Of a stretch of DNA of 64,000 nucleotides, positions 26,545 to 35,587 are shown piece after piece. The number at the start of each line of letters is the position of its first letter. Within the stretch, counting starts at the first letter, position 1. Origin of the DNA: CAVSMC01 sp963728935 (GTDB lineage Bacteria > Pseudomonadota > Gammaproteobacteria > Burkholderiales > Casimicrobiaceae); the NCBI GenBank assembly GCA_963728935.1, contig CAVSMC010000001.1, positions 4,402,001 to 4,466,000 on the forward strand, in the 5' to 3' direction. The notes under the pieces are model-generated. The model did no database searches. It was not told the DNA's origin and was given only the letters and a program-made list of their open reading frames with translations. A program made the translations under genes and the position numbers.

Positions 26545-26908
26545 GGCGTTGCCCTCCTTCGCCGGTTCATGCGGTTTCGTCGTTGCCGGATGGCACCGGT
26601 GCACGCGGACTCGCAACGAAACGCTCTAACGGTTGCGAGTTCGGGCTATGAGGCCGCCCGCCGTCTGCTGCGGCGCTCGAACGGATTGCAAACGGACGCT
26701 CAAGCGATGTCCTTGGGGATTGCTTGCGCGTTGGCAATGCGGGAGCGGTCGTTCAGTCGCCGTCCATCAACCGGGGCTTTCGGCCATAAGTGGCCTTGGA
26801 TGTTATTTGATTGAACGACCGCAACAAACGGGTTGCAGTCGTTGCCGGCGCGGATTCGAACCGGTGCTTTCGGCGCTGCGGGTGTCACCACCGTTTCGAG
26901 GGCACGAC
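26545..26908. other. no gene recognised
   Basis: No supported coding region. A GGATTCGAACC string near 26,860 looks like a tRNA T-arm on the minus strand, but the arms do not pair. Confidence 0.45.
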
Positions 26909-27328
26909 ATGGAGCGCTTCTACGCGTTCGGCGGATTCGGGGTCGTCCTCGCGCTCGTGGGACTGTGGCGGGTCGTCGCCAATCTTCGGTTCCTCGCGCG
27001 CACGACGTCGGCCGACGGCGAGCCCGTCAAATGGGAGATCACGGAAGCGGGCAAGGTCGGCGGCCCGAGCAGCAAGGATGGACGCCGCTCGTACCGACCG
27101 ATCGTCGCGTTCCAGGCGGCGGACGGATCCGAGCACCGGGTGACGGGTGCCACGTAGACTCAAGCCTACCGCGCGCCCGACCCGCGGATGGGATCACCGA
27201 TTCCGGTTCGCTACGATGCGTCCAACCCCACGGGTGCGGGGGTCGTCGCGTTCAAGGACTTCTGGATGTTTCCGCTCGCGATGATCGCCGTCGGTATTGT
27301 CTGTCTCACGATCGCCGCGAATTCCTGA
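26909..27328 (+). pseudogene. DUF3592 membrane protein interrupted by one amber codon
   Basis: From the ATG at 26909 the frame encodes MERFYAFGGFGVVLALVG (a first membrane helix), then WEITEAGKVGGPSSKDGRR and SYRPIVAFQAADGSEHRV. It meets TAG at 27155-27157. Without any change of frame the sequence then continues AYRAPDPRMGSPIPVRYD, ASNPTGAGVVAFKDFW and a second helix MFPLAMIAVGIVCLTIAA, ending in TGA at 27328. The whole 139-residue layout (helix, beta domain, helix) is DUF3592. A single nonsense change, a sequencing error, or amber suppression would each explain this. Confidence 0.8.
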
Positions 27329-27344
27329 GCCGACGCGGCAGCCG

Positions 27345-28032
27345 CTAGGGCGACTGCTCCACGATGTCGGTGAGCACGAGACGATCGCCGCAGAGATCGA
27401 AATAGTAGTCGTTGAAGTACTTCTTGCCGCTCGCTTTCACGCCTTCCCCGCGGACATGTCCGGCGCCTGGTCGGGTCGACGGATCACCCGGTGTGCCCGG
27501 TGTGAGAAACCGATCGGCGAACACCAGAAAGTCCGCGTCGATACCTTCCATGCCGCGGATCGCGGCGATCTGTTTCGCATCGAATCCCATTGCCGACAGG
27601 GTCGCCTTCAGGGGCCGAACGCCGCACCGGCAGCGAAATATCTCGACCGCCCGGCTGCGTCGAGCGTCACTTCCGCGAAACTTGCGTTGCGCAGATTCGA
27701 CAGTGCACGTGCCTGCGAAAGCGGGCACGCCGAATCGAGCAGCATCGGCGAAGCGATGGGCTTGCTGGCGACGTACACAACCGTGCCCGCGCCGGTCACG
27801 GACGTGTAGGCGATGCCGTCGACCAGATGGAACCGGCCGGCGTTCTGCTCGGTGATGTGCCCTCCGACCGGCGCCGCGTACGCGTAGGGCGATACGCTGT
27901 CCTCGACGACCTTCGTTGCGCCCGCGACGGTTGCGCTGGACTGTGCGTCGGAAGGGGGGGCTCCTTACCGCACGCTCCCGTGACGAGCGAGGCAAGCGCT
28001 GCAATCAGGAGGGCGGAGCGTCGACAGCTCAC
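27345..28032 (-). pseudogene. exported lipoprotein gene with two frameshifts
   Basis: A GTG at 28032 begins a lipoprotein signal, LIAALASLVTGACGKEPP, with lipobox T-G-A-C. The frame is lost within a run of seven C (27,953-27,959). One extra C would join it to SSATVAGATKVVEDSVSPYA, then GTVVYVASKPIASPMLLDSA and GRSRYFAAGAAFGP. A second one-base loss near 27,615 separates that from LKATLSAMGFDAKQIAAIRG, then FLVFADRFLTPG and KKYFNDYYFDLCGDRLVL, up to the stop at 27345. Restored, it would be about 228 residues, exported, of unknown function. Because all three pieces keep good codon use, the breaks are recent or are sequencing errors. Confidence 0.7.
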
Positions 28033-28172
28033 CGGCGAACACCTTGCACAGGGGTTTCGAAATTCATCACAGGTCGGATCGCAGTCGACGACGAGGCTTA
28101 GGGGGTTCGGGGGTTCAGGCCCACGAGGTACGCGGCGGGACAGCGTATCACCCGCCGATCGCGCGACGGTCG

Positions 28173-28859
28173 TCAAGGGCTGCGGTTGCGCCGATCGCCG
28201 CTTGCCTTCGCGACCCTGGCAGCGCGTGTCGAGGGTTCGGGCTCCTCCGCGGGCGTGCCTCGAAGCAGCAGGTCGGGCGCGATCTCCGCGACGATCGACG
28301 CGGCAACGTACGTCGCGACGAGCAGCACGAGCACGACCCACCCGCTGCCGAACTGCAGCAGGAAGTAGCAGACGGCGAGGACGGCGACCCAGCGCATCAG
28401 GATGAGGCCGAAGCGCTGCTTCAGTCGCAACTCCGAAGGCGCGTGCGTGCGTAGCGCACGGTAGAGAGCGCGGTACGACCACGCCGCGATCGCGCACTGA
28501 ACGAGGATGCCGATCGCAAGCGAGTGGTCGCGCAGCGCCTCGCCGAACGAGAAGCCGGAAGTCGCGAGCACGATCCCGATCGGCAGGCCCAGCGGGACCG
28601 CGAACACGGCGCAGAGGAAAGCGGCTGCTGCGAGCGACTGGACTTGCGACGGTACGGCAGGCGACGGCGCCGATTCCTTCGTCGTCGACACCGATTGCGC
28701 GACGCCCGCGAAAACGACACCGAGCGACAGCAGCGTGTCGCAGAAATAAAGAAGGACCACGTTCGCCGGCGGCCAGCCGTCGAACAGGATCCCCACGAGC
28801 GGAACTGCATTGCGCCCGATGATCTGAACGAGCGCCGTGCTTCGGAAAAGGGCGTCCAC
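28173..28859 (-). CDS. DUF6498-like multi-pass membrane protein
   Basis: 228 residues from a GTG at 28859 with GAGGA upstream. It begins LVQIIGRNAVPLVGILFDGW, then NVVLLYFCDTLLSLGVVFAG, and has about six hydrophobic helices, including FLCAVFAVPLGLPIGIVLAT and WVVLVLLVATYVAASIVAEI. The opening R-N-x-V-P-x-x-G-x-L-x-x-G-W and the L-L-Y-F motif resemble DUF6498 proteins of unknown function. The C-terminal tail is basic and probably cytoplasmic. It lies 59 bases downstream of the Sel1-repeat gene on the same strand. Confidence 0.75.
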   Translation of the reverse strand: MDALFRSTALVQIIGRNAVPLVGILFDGWPPANVVLLYFCDTLLSLGVVFAGVAQSVSTTKESAPSPAVPSQVQSLAAAAFLCAVFAVPLGLPIGIVLATSGFSFGEALRDHSLAIGILVQCAIAAWSYRALYRALRTHAPSELRLKQRFGLILMRWVAVLAVCYFLLQFGSGWVVLVLLVATYVAASIVAEIAPDLLLRGTPAEEPEPSTRAARVAKASGDRRNRSP

Positions 28860-28918
28860 CGGAGGGTCCTCGGGATCGACGGGGGTTGCGCAACGTCCTG
28901 CAGCCGTGCGATAGGCAG

Positions 28919-30142
28919 CTAGCCGGAGCAGGCGAAGCCGGTGGCCGCTTCCTTCGCGGGCAGCGTGACGTCGAACTCTAGCCTGATCGTCGTCTTCGCG
29001 ACGCTGCCGGCGATCGTGCCGGCGAGCCTCCCGCCCGGCTTCACCTCGCCGCTCATGCGCTCGACCTTGAGCTCGCTCGGCGCATTGAGCACGCGCTGCA
29101 GCCCGGCGCGCGGCGAGCGCGCATGATTGGTGTTGAGATCGAGCGTCTTCACCCCGGCGGAGGACGCCACGGCGGCGCCGCCGCCCGGACAGAACATCAC
29201 GATCAACATCGTGCGCGGCTTGCCGGCTTTGCTGCCGTCCGCGTACGACGACAACTGGAACGCCGATACTTCGTCGGCCGCGATCGGATCCTCGTTGAAC
29301 CAGATCGCGACGCTGTGCCGATCGCCGTAGAATGCGACCGCGCAGTGGCTCACGGTGAAGCGCTCGCCCTCGAGCGCGCCGGTCGCGGTGCACGAGTCGG
29401 CCCTGCGCGCTGCTGCGCCGGCGCTCGCGCGCGCAGGCATCGGCTTCCCCGGCTCCCACTCGGTTGCAAGCGCCTGGCCGTCGGCAAGCTGCGCGGGCGC
29501 TAGCCGTCCCGCGACCGCGTCGCGATGCGCGATCGCCTCGCGGCTGCCGTTGCGGGCGGCGATCGCATAGTTCGCGAACGCAAGCACGTCGTCCTTCGCC
29601 ACGCCTTCCCCGTTCTCGTAGGCGACGCCGAGCTTGTACTGCGCGACCGCGAAGTTCTGTTCCGCGGCCTTGCGGAACCATTCGATCGCCTGCGGCAAAT
29701 CGCTTGCGATCCCCGCGCCTTTCGCGATCAGCAATCCGAGGTTGTATTGCGCTGTCACGTTGCCTTGGTTGGCGGCCCTGCGGAACCAGTCCACGGCCTG
29801 CGCATCGTCCTGCGCCACGCCATCCCCGGTCGCGTACAGGATGCCGAGCTCGCACTCCGCCGACGCGTGGCGCTGCGCTGCGGCCTTGCGCAACCACGCG
29901 ACCGCTTGCGCCTTGTCGGCGGGTATGCCGGCGCCGTGTTCGTATATCAGACCCATGCGGTACTGCGCCTCGGCGCTTCCCTGCTCCGCGAGCGGCCGAA
30001 GCTCCTCCAGGGCGACGGCGTAGTCGCCACGCTTGAGCGCATCGAGGCCGTCCGCCAGCGACGCGACCGCCAGCGGCGCATGCAGGACGCAGACCAGCGC
30101 GAGCATGCGAATCGCCCGCACAACGAGATCGCCGAAACCCAT
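28919..30142 (-). CDS. exported Sel1-repeat protein with C-terminal beta domain
   Basis: 407 residues from the ATG at 30142, preceded by GGGGAGGGGCG. After an N-terminal signal segment ending LHAPLAVAS there are four Sel1/TPR-like repeats between about residues 45 and 200. Examples are EAQYRMGLIYEHGAGIPAD, ECELGILYATGDGVAQDD and QYKLGVAYENGEGVAKDD. Residues about 245-407 form a separate beta-rich domain containing several cysteines (SCTATGALEG, HCAVAFYGD, MFCPGG, FACSG). Sel1 proteins act as scaffolds for protein-protein contacts, here in the periplasm. Partner unknown. Confidence 0.88.
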   Translation of the reverse strand: MGFGDLVVRAIRMLALVCVLHAPLAVASLADGLDALKRGDYAVALEELRPLAEQGSAEAQYRMGLIYEHGAGIPADKAQAVAWLRKAAAQRHASAECELGILYATGDGVAQDDAQAVDWFRRAANQGNVTAQYNLGLLIAKGAGIASDLPQAIEWFRKAAEQNFAVAQYKLGVAYENGEGVAKDDVLAFANYAIAARNGSREAIAHRDAVAGRLAPAQLADGQALATEWEPGKPMPARASAGAAARRADSCTATGALEGERFTVSHCAVAFYGDRHSVAIWFNEDPIAADEVSAFQLSSYADGSKAGKPRTMLIVMFCPGGGAAVASSAGVKTLDLNTNHARSPRAGLQRVLNAPSELKVERMSGEVKPGGRLAGTIAGSVAKTTIRLEFDVTLPAKEAATGFACSG

Positions 30143-30390
30143 CGCCCCTCCCCGAGAAATGTCAGCGGCCGACTGCCGTGATGCTCGACCTCCGTTCCCC
30201 AATGCGCCGTCGGAGCGGATGATGCGATGCGTGGTTCCGTTCCGCAACTACCCGCGCGAACTTGTGGCGAAATTCGCCGCCATGCGTTGCGGCCTTAACG
30301 CGCCACGCGGCATGGGCTGCAGCCTCACGCCCAGCCGGATCGCGAATTTCACGCGCTCTCTTTTGCTTCGGTGTCTACGGACCGGGACAC

Positions 30391-30987
30391 TCAGGCAGAA
30401 GGCTGCAGCGTCGAACCGCTGTCCGTGCCGGTTACGCTTCGCGCATAAGCTCGAGCCACGACAGCGGCCGGCAGACCCTGCGACGTGTCCATGTTGAGGG
30501 CCTCGAGCGTCTCTGTGACCCACGGTGGGCTGACGCAATTGACCCGTATGTTGCGCGGCGCCTCGAGCGCAGCAGCTCTTACGAAGCCCTCGATGCCTGC
30601 ATTGACGAGGCTGATGGCGGCACTTCCTCGCATCGGGGCCTGCGCAAGGATCCCGGTGGTAAGCGTGAACGAGCCTGCGTCCGTCATATGTTCCAGACCG
30701 AAGCGTACGAGGTTGACCTGGCCCATCAGCTTGTTGTCGAGGCAGAAGCGGAAGTCGCCGTCGCTCAACTTGTCGAGCGCAGCGAACTTTGCCTGACCGG
30801 CGGCGCTCACGACGGCGTCCAGTTTCCCGAGCGAACCGTACATCCGCCGTATGCTCGAAGGATCGGCAATGTCCACCTGGACCGGAGAGTTTCGCAGACT
30901 GGCCGAAATGACTTCATGTCCAGCAGATAAGGCGGCGACAACAGCGCGGCCGATCGTCCCGGTCGCCCCGACTACAAGAATGCGCAT
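30391..30987 (-). CDS. short-chain dehydrogenase-like protein
   Basis: 198 residues from the ATG at 30987 with GAGGAG five bases upstream. The Rossmann loop is G7-A-T-G-T-I-G13 in ILVVGATGTIGRAVV. VDIADPSSIRRMYGSLG, VVSAAGQAKFA, and ISLVNAGIEGFVRAAALEAP follow, with the last preceding NIRVNCVSPPWVTETL. The protein is short for an SDR (usual 240-260), and the Tyr of Y-x-x-x-K is replaced in the ISLVNAG segment. This is a known subgroup found beside regulators in Proteobacteria. Function not established; it has no close codirectional neighbour. Confidence 0.88.
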   Translation of the reverse strand: MRILVVGATGTIGRAVVAALSAGHEVISASLRNSPVQVDIADPSSIRRMYGSLGKLDAVVSAAGQAKFAALDKLSDGDFRFCLDNKLMGQVNLVRFGLEHMTDAGSFTLTTGILAQAPMRGSAAISLVNAGIEGFVRAAALEAPRNIRVNCVSPPWVTETLEALNMDTSQGLPAAVVARAYARSVTGTDSGSTLQPSA

Positions 30988-31559
30988 GAAAGTCTCCTCG
31001 AGCACTAACCAGGAACGATTATCGGGTACGGCAGTTCACGGATTCTAACGTCCGCTTCTGGGCCGGCCAGAGACCCACACCATGCCGAACTCAACGTCCG
31101 GAGTCGCGGCGTTGCGTACGGGGCATGGCTGACTCCTTGATTGCAGCGTAGTTCATCGATCACGGCGGTTAGTGTTATCCGGCGCCTTCACCCGGTAGTC
31201 GAACGGGGCGGACCGAATTCGACAGCAACCAGGAAATTTTGAGCCAGCTTCTGACCCTGCTTCGATCGGTCTCAGCTTGTGCGGGCCGTCCGCTTCGGGT
31301 CGATAGCGCCGTCGAATGGCCGCTTTCAGCGAACGCCGGAAAATGCGGTCAAACGGTCAAACGCAGATATGGGACCCGATCTCGGAGACTCAGAGACGGC
31401 CGTTCGTGGCTCGGTCCGGTGATTTATGGGCGGCGTGCAAGCCTGGTATGGAATGCCCGCGCGCGGGCCATTTCCGGGGCTTGATGCGTTCAGTTAGCCA
31501 ACAACGCAGAATCGGATCAAACTAAGCCGAATTGGAACTTCATCCATTGGAGGTCAACA
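30988..31559. other. no gene recognised
   Basis: No supported coding region. The last bases provide the GGAGGTCAACA ribosome site of the lysine-rich gene. Confidence 0.5.
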
Positions 31560-31826
31560 ATGAGCCACGCGTCAATGCTGAAAGCCAGACGGAAGCACCA
31601 AAAGACCAAGAAACGTCTCCATGTCGAAGCCAAGCAGGTCAAACGGCTAGCGAAGCAAGCATTGGCAGGGCCGGTCGTGAAGAAGGAAAAGATGAAAAAG
31701 GAAAGAGTGAAGCCGGAAAGGGTCGAGACGGAAAAGGTGGAAAAGGTCAAGCCGACGAAGGAGGAGCTTGGCAGGCAAGATGCGAAGAAGAGCAATACGG
31801 GCGCCAAGAAAAAAGGCGCATCCTAG
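31560..31826 (+). CDS. lysine-rich basic protein
   Basis: 88 residues, about one third lysine, beginning MSHASMLKARRKHQKTKKRL and continuing with K-x-E-K and K-P-x-x-V-E repeats (KKEKMKKERVKPERVETEKV). The ATG has a canonical GGAGG nine bases upstream. It is predicted to be disordered or helical and strongly cationic, like small nucleoid-associated or histone H1-like bacterial proteins. It faces the dihydrolipoamide dehydrogenase-like gene, whose 3' end is 52 bases away. No assigned function. Confidence 0.75.
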   Translation: MSHASMLKARRKHQKTKKRLHVEAKQVKRLAKQALAGPVVKKEKMKKERVKPERVETEKVEKVKPTKEELGRQDAKKSNTGAKKKGAS

Positions 31827-31877
31827 GACGTTCTCGACCCGGGCCAGATTGGCTGCGCAGTCGCCCGAAGGTCTCTT

Positions 31878-33341
31878 CTAGACCCGGACTCCCAGAAGCT
31901 TGCTGCCGGCGCTCCGGGCAGCGCGCAGCTTGGCCTTTGCGTCGTGCAAGGCAGTGCGCAGTCCTTCTTCGAGCACCGGGTGATAGAAGGGCATATCGAG
32001 CATCTGTTCGATGGTCATCCTGTTCTGCAATGCCCACGCAAGCAGATGGGCAAGATGTTCGCCGCCAGGGGCAAGCATTTCCGCCCCGAGAAATCGGCCG
32101 GTGGCCGTTTCTGAGTAGACGTTCATCAGTCCCTTGTTGCGCAGCATCATGCGCGCACGGCCCTGCTCCTCGAAGTTCACCTGGCCGGTCGCGAAACTGC
32201 CTGGTTGCAGCGAACGAAATCCGCTCCCGACGATGCCGATCTGAGGATCGGTAAACACCACGCTGATGGGCGCTCGGCGCAGGCCCGATTGCACCGGATT
32301 GCCAAGCGCAACACGCGCGGCATTTCTCCCCGCAATGCGTCCTTCGTCGACGGCCTCGTGCAGCAGCGGGATGGAGTTGCTTGCATCACCGGCGATAAAG
32401 ATCGAGCTGCTCTTGCTCCCGCGTCCGTGCGCATTCACGGTCTGCGCGGTCGTCCGGTCGTAACCGGGCACCCCGTTGAAGTCGAGCTTGACCGACGTAT
32501 TCTCCAAACCGATGCCTTGGACGTTGGGCATTCGGCCAGTGGCAACCAGAACGTAGTCAAACGTCTCGACCTGCCGGACGCCGTCGGGAGCGTTGCGATA
32601 AATTGAGACGCGGTCCCCGTCGCGGCGAATGTCCGAAATGTGAGCGTCGGGCTCGAGCGCGAATTCCTCCTTGAAGACGGCTATCGAGCAAGCGAGCACC
32701 TCCGGATCGCCGAGCGGGCCAACACCGCCACCGCGCCCGAGTATCGCGACACGGACTCCCAGTCGATGCAACGCCTGCCCCAGCTCCAGGCCGACGATTC
32801 CCGAGCCGATCACGGCCACGGACTTCGGCAGATCCTGCCAATCAAAAATATCGTCACTGACGATGCGTCGCTCGCCGAGGGCGTCGAACGAATCCGCGCG
32901 GGTCGGACGCGAACCGGTGGCGATGACGACAGTCTTGGCAATCACGCGCGTGTGCCCATCGACATCGAGCGTATGGTCGTTCACGAAACGGGCATGGCCT
33001 CGAAGTCGGTCCGTTTCGGGAATACGTTCAACGTCGCGCAGCACGATGTCGACGAACCGGTCGCGCTCGCGCCTCACCCGCTGCATGACTGCGCGACCGT
33101 CGATGCACACGACGCCATCGTGATGCACACCGAAGGCGGGCGCGGCGCGGACGGCGTGGGCTGCATCCGCCGCGGCGATCAGCAGCTTGCTCGGCATGCA
33201 GCCGACGCGAGCGCAGGTGGTGCCGTTAGGACCGGCTTCGATGAGCATGGCGGTCGCACCTGCAGTCCGGGCAGCGCGGTAGGCGGCAATGCCGGCCGTC
33301 CCGGCGCCGATGATGGCGACGTCAATCTGCGCGATCTTCAT
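31878..33341 (-). CDS. dihydrolipoamide dehydrogenase-like flavoprotein
   Basis: A 487-residue class I pyridine nucleotide-disulfide oxidoreductase. The FAD loop is GAGTAGIAAYRAAR, the redox pair is C43-A-R-V-G-C48 followed by MPSKLL, the NAD(H) loop is IGSGIVGLELGQAL, and the second FAD motif is IFIAGDASN. The interface ends with FYHPVLEEGL, where the His-x-x-x-E-E acts as the acid-base. The conserved T-C-x-N-x-G-C is slightly altered (A-R replaces L-N). No E1/E2 complex genes are nearby, so it is probably a stand-alone enzyme, perhaps a stress-related reductase rather than part of a dehydrogenase complex. Confidence 0.9.
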   Translation of the reverse strand: MKIAQIDVAIIGAGTAGIAAYRAARTAGATAMLIEAGPNGTTCARVGCMPSKLLIAAADAAHAVRAAPAFGVHHDGVVCIDGRAVMQRVRRERDRFVDIVLRDVERIPETDRLRGHARFVNDHTLDVDGHTRVIAKTVVIATGSRPTRADSFDALGERRIVSDDIFDWQDLPKSVAVIGSGIVGLELGQALHRLGVRVAILGRGGGVGPLGDPEVLACSIAVFKEEFALEPDAHISDIRRDGDRVSIYRNAPDGVRQVETFDYVLVATGRMPNVQGIGLENTSVKLDFNGVPGYDRTTAQTVNAHGRGSKSSSIFIAGDASNSIPLLHEAVDEGRIAGRNAARVALGNPVQSGLRRAPISVVFTDPQIGIVGSGFRSLQPGSFATGQVNFEEQGRARMMLRNKGLMNVYSETATGRFLGAEMLAPGGEHLAHLLAWALQNRMTIEQMLDMPFYHPVLEEGLRTALHDAKAKLRAARSAGSKLLGVRV

Positions 33342-33464
33342 TCGGATCCTCGCTCATGGCGGCGCCGAGGAAAAAAAACGACCGAGGAAAAGGCTATCTC
33401 GGCCGCGATACCGCATCCTCACGTTCCGCGCAAAATGCGCGGCGAGGGGAGACTCGAATCGATC

Positions 33465-34070
33465 TCAGGACTTCCCGTATTGCGCCCTAGCGTTGCTGAC
33501 GCACGAGTCCTTCGCGGCACCCGCGAGTGCGTCGCACTTCTCGATCGCAACCTTGTATTCCGCGTCGCGCTTGTCTGCGTTCGCGTCCTTGCGGGCGTCA
33601 GCCTGCTTCATCGCCGCATCGTGGCGCGTGTCGGCCGTGACGCGGTCGACCTTGGCGTCCGCCTTACCTTTGACGAGCTCGGCTTTCGCTTCCTTTACGC
33701 AGACGTCCTTGCGGTTGCCGGCGAGGTCGTCGCATTTTTCGATGACGACGTTGTAGTTCGCTTGAGCGTGAGCAACACGCGCGGTTTCGCGAGCCTTTGG
33801 CGTGTTCTCGTATGCGGCTTGCGCGTCAGCTTTGGCGATGCTGTGCTTGCCGTCGGCTTCGGCGCCACAGATGTCCTTGGCGTTTCCGCTAAGCGACGAG
33901 CACGCGTCCTTGTCGACCTTGTACCCGGTGTCGGCGTTCGTGTTCGCTGTTGTGTAGGCGTCCTTCGACATCGGCGTCGAGGGGGCCTTCGACGTGTATG
34001 TCTGTGCCGCGCCAGCACCAGCAAAGCTCAGCCCGGCAGTGACAAATAGTGCAATCATCAATTTGGACAT
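33465..34070 (-). CDS. exported protein with three CxxLxGxxKDxC repeats
   Basis: 201 residues with a signal peptide (1-22, ending AGAGAAQ). The mature part carries three copies of a cysteine-paired unit: ACSSLSGNAKDICGAEA, KCDDLAGNRKDVCVKEA and KCDALAGAAKDSCVSNA. Each is separated by alanine-, lysine- and aspartate-rich helix. Each pair would form a disulfide across a short loop in the periplasm. Similar proteins are common in Burkholderiales and are uncharacterised. The gene sits in a minus-strand series with OsmC and DUF883 genes. Confidence 0.85.
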   Translation of the reverse strand: MSKLMIALFVTAGLSFAGAGAAQTYTSKAPSTPMSKDAYTTANTNADTGYKVDKDACSSLSGNAKDICGAEADGKHSIAKADAQAAYENTPKARETARVAHAQANYNVVIEKCDDLAGNRKDVCVKEAKAELVKGKADAKVDRVTADTRHDAAMKQADARKDANADKRDAEYKVAIEKCDALAGAAKDSCVSNARAQYGKS

Positions 34071-34265
34071 GTCATTTCCTTACGGTCCAAGGCCAGCACA
34101 GCCGAGCTGCGAATTTGAAGGAAACCCCACGGCATCGAACAATCGATGCATGGACACCTCCAAGTGAAGGACGAGTTTTCCCTTCAACGCGAAAATTACG
34201 CGCGATACCCGGTCGCGTCCGTTCGTTGTCGAACGTAGTCGGGCCGATTGCTGCGAGACTGGCGC

Positions 34266-34691
34266 TCATGCCTCCAACTTCGCATCCATCGTGATCTGCG
34301 TCTTCATAAGCTTCGACACCGGACATCCGTTCTTGGCCTTGTTCGCGATCTCCTGGAATTTCGCGTTGTCCGTTCCGGATATTCTCGCGGACACGGTAAG
34401 GTGGCTCGCGGTAATTTCGAAGCCGGCGCCGACCTTTTCCAGCGTAACGTCGGCATGCGTCTCGATTTTCTCCGGTGTCAGCCCTGCCTCGCCGAGCATC
34501 AGGGAGAGCGCCATCGAGAAGCAGCCGGCATGCGCGGCGCCTATCAGCTCTTCCGGATTGGTACCCTTGCCGTTCTCGAAGCGTGCCTTGAATCCATAAG
34601 GCGCCTCCTTGAGGACGCCCGACTCGGTGGAGATAATGCCGCCGCCGTCCTTGATGCCACCCTTCCAAACTGCCCATGCCTTCTTGATCAT
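34266..34691 (-). CDS. osmC: OsmC-family hydroperoxide reductase
   Basis: A 141-residue cytoplasmic peroxiredoxin. The two catalytic cysteines are C57 in AAHAGCFSMALS and C123 in NGCPVSKLM. TNPEELIGAAH and VSARISGTD are conserved family blocks. The protein reduces organic hydroperoxides using a dithiol donor such as lipoyl proteins. The lipoamide-dehydrogenase-like gene 0.9 kb away could supply reducing power, which is speculation. ATG is preceded by GGAGCGATC. Confidence 0.95.
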   Translation of the reverse strand: MIKKAWAVWKGGIKDGGGIISTESGVLKEAPYGFKARFENGKGTNPEELIGAAHAGCFSMALSLMLGEAGLTPEKIETHADVTLEKVGAGFEITASHLTVSARISGTDNAKFQEIANKAKNGCPVSKLMKTQITMDAKLEA

Positions 34692-34834
34692 GATCGCTCC
34701 GCAAGTTGTGCGCTGAGAGGACTAGCAACGCTCGGACTCGCATTCTCCCGAAACGCCAATGCGTGGAATGGCCTCGCACGAATTTCGCGTCGGCCGAGTG
34801 CCGAGTGTGGAACAGATGCGCAGCGAATCGGTTG

Positions 34835-35191
34835 CTACGAACCCGAGTCTCCGTCGCCGTCGCGCGTAAGCAAAATGCCGAGCACCAGACCGGCGACGGC
34901 GCAGATGGCCATGATCTGCCACGGATTGGTGCGGACGTAGTCGTCGGTCGCTCGTCCGGCCGCGCGGGTCTTTGCGAGCGCCGCGCCCTGCAACTCTGCG
35001 ACGCGGGCCTTGGCCGCTTTCAGCGACTCCTCCGCCTTGGCACGCACCTGCGCGACGTGCTGTCCAGTCTGACTGGCGGTGGCCTTGAGCATCTGTTCCA
35101 TGTCGGTTGCAAGCACACCGAGATCAGCCACTAGCTTGTCGACGGTGATCCGATCACCTTCTGCGTCCTTCATCCGTTCGCTTTCGTGCAT
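34835..35191 (-). CDS. DUF883 (ElaB/YqjD-like) membrane-anchored protein
   Basis: 118 residues: a long amphipathic helical region (KLVADLGVLATDMEQMLKAT, then ESLKAAKARVAELQ) and a C-terminal anchor starting YVRTNPWQIMAICAVAGLVL. This matches the ElaB/YqjD family, inner-membrane proteins that bind ribosomes in stationary phase in E. coli. The ATG at 35191 is used; a second in-frame ATG six codons later is equally possible. It lies within the stress-gene run. Confidence 0.9.
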   Translation of the reverse strand: MHESERMKDAEGDRITVDKLVADLGVLATDMEQMLKATASQTGQHVAQVRAKAEESLKAAKARVAELQGAALAKTRAAGRATDDYVRTNPWQIMAICAVAGLVLGILLTRDGDGDSGS

Positions 35192-35367
35192 CGCTTTGAC
35201 CTTTACGCTCTAGGTGTCCGTCTCCTCCGGCGAGAGACCGATCGCTATGCCATAGCGACTCGAGGATCACGATTGAAGCGGTGGGTGTGCCGGAACCCGC
35301 AAGTGTTGGTCGCGCGGCGCGTGACGGCGACCTTGTCGCGATTAAGCGCCGCGGATTGGTCAAGGCA

Positions 35368-35517
35368 TCATAACGCGCGTCGTCCGGTGATGAGGTTTGC
35401 CACGACCATGATGATGGCGACCACCAGAAGAATGTGGATGAACCCCCCCAAGGTGTAGGAACTGACGAGCCCGAACACCCACAACAGGAGCAGAACAACA
35501 GCAATCGTATAGAGCAT
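35368..35517 (-). CDS. lmo0937-family small membrane protein
   Basis: 49 residues, two membrane helices: MLYTIAVVLLLLWVFGLVSS and GFIHILLVVAIIMVVANLI, ending in R-R-A-L. The pattern L-L-W-x-x-G followed by G-G-x-I-H is diagnostic for this family. ATG at 35517 is preceded by AAAGGTG. Function is unknown, but members are widespread in stress-related gene sets. Confidence 0.88.
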   Translation of the reverse strand: MLYTIAVVLLLLWVFGLVSSYTLGGFIHILLVVAIIMVVANLITGRRAL

Positions 35518-35587
35518 AGGATGCACCTTTTCGTTGTTTCGTTCGCCGCCGCGTCGAGGGGCGTCGCCTACCATATGGTGGAGCGTG

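Noticed and set aside
26850..26885. GGATTCGAACC string resembling a tRNA T-arm (minus strand)
   Set aside because: Flanking bases do not form the T stem, and no acceptor or anticodon arms can be paired.
27953..27959. poly-G/C run as a possible phase-variable promoter
   Set aside because: It lies inside a coding frame, so a coding frameshift is the better explanation.
32640..34049. 469-residue plus-strand open frame
   Set aside because: Antisense to the flavoprotein and Cys-repeat genes, both of which have clear motifs.
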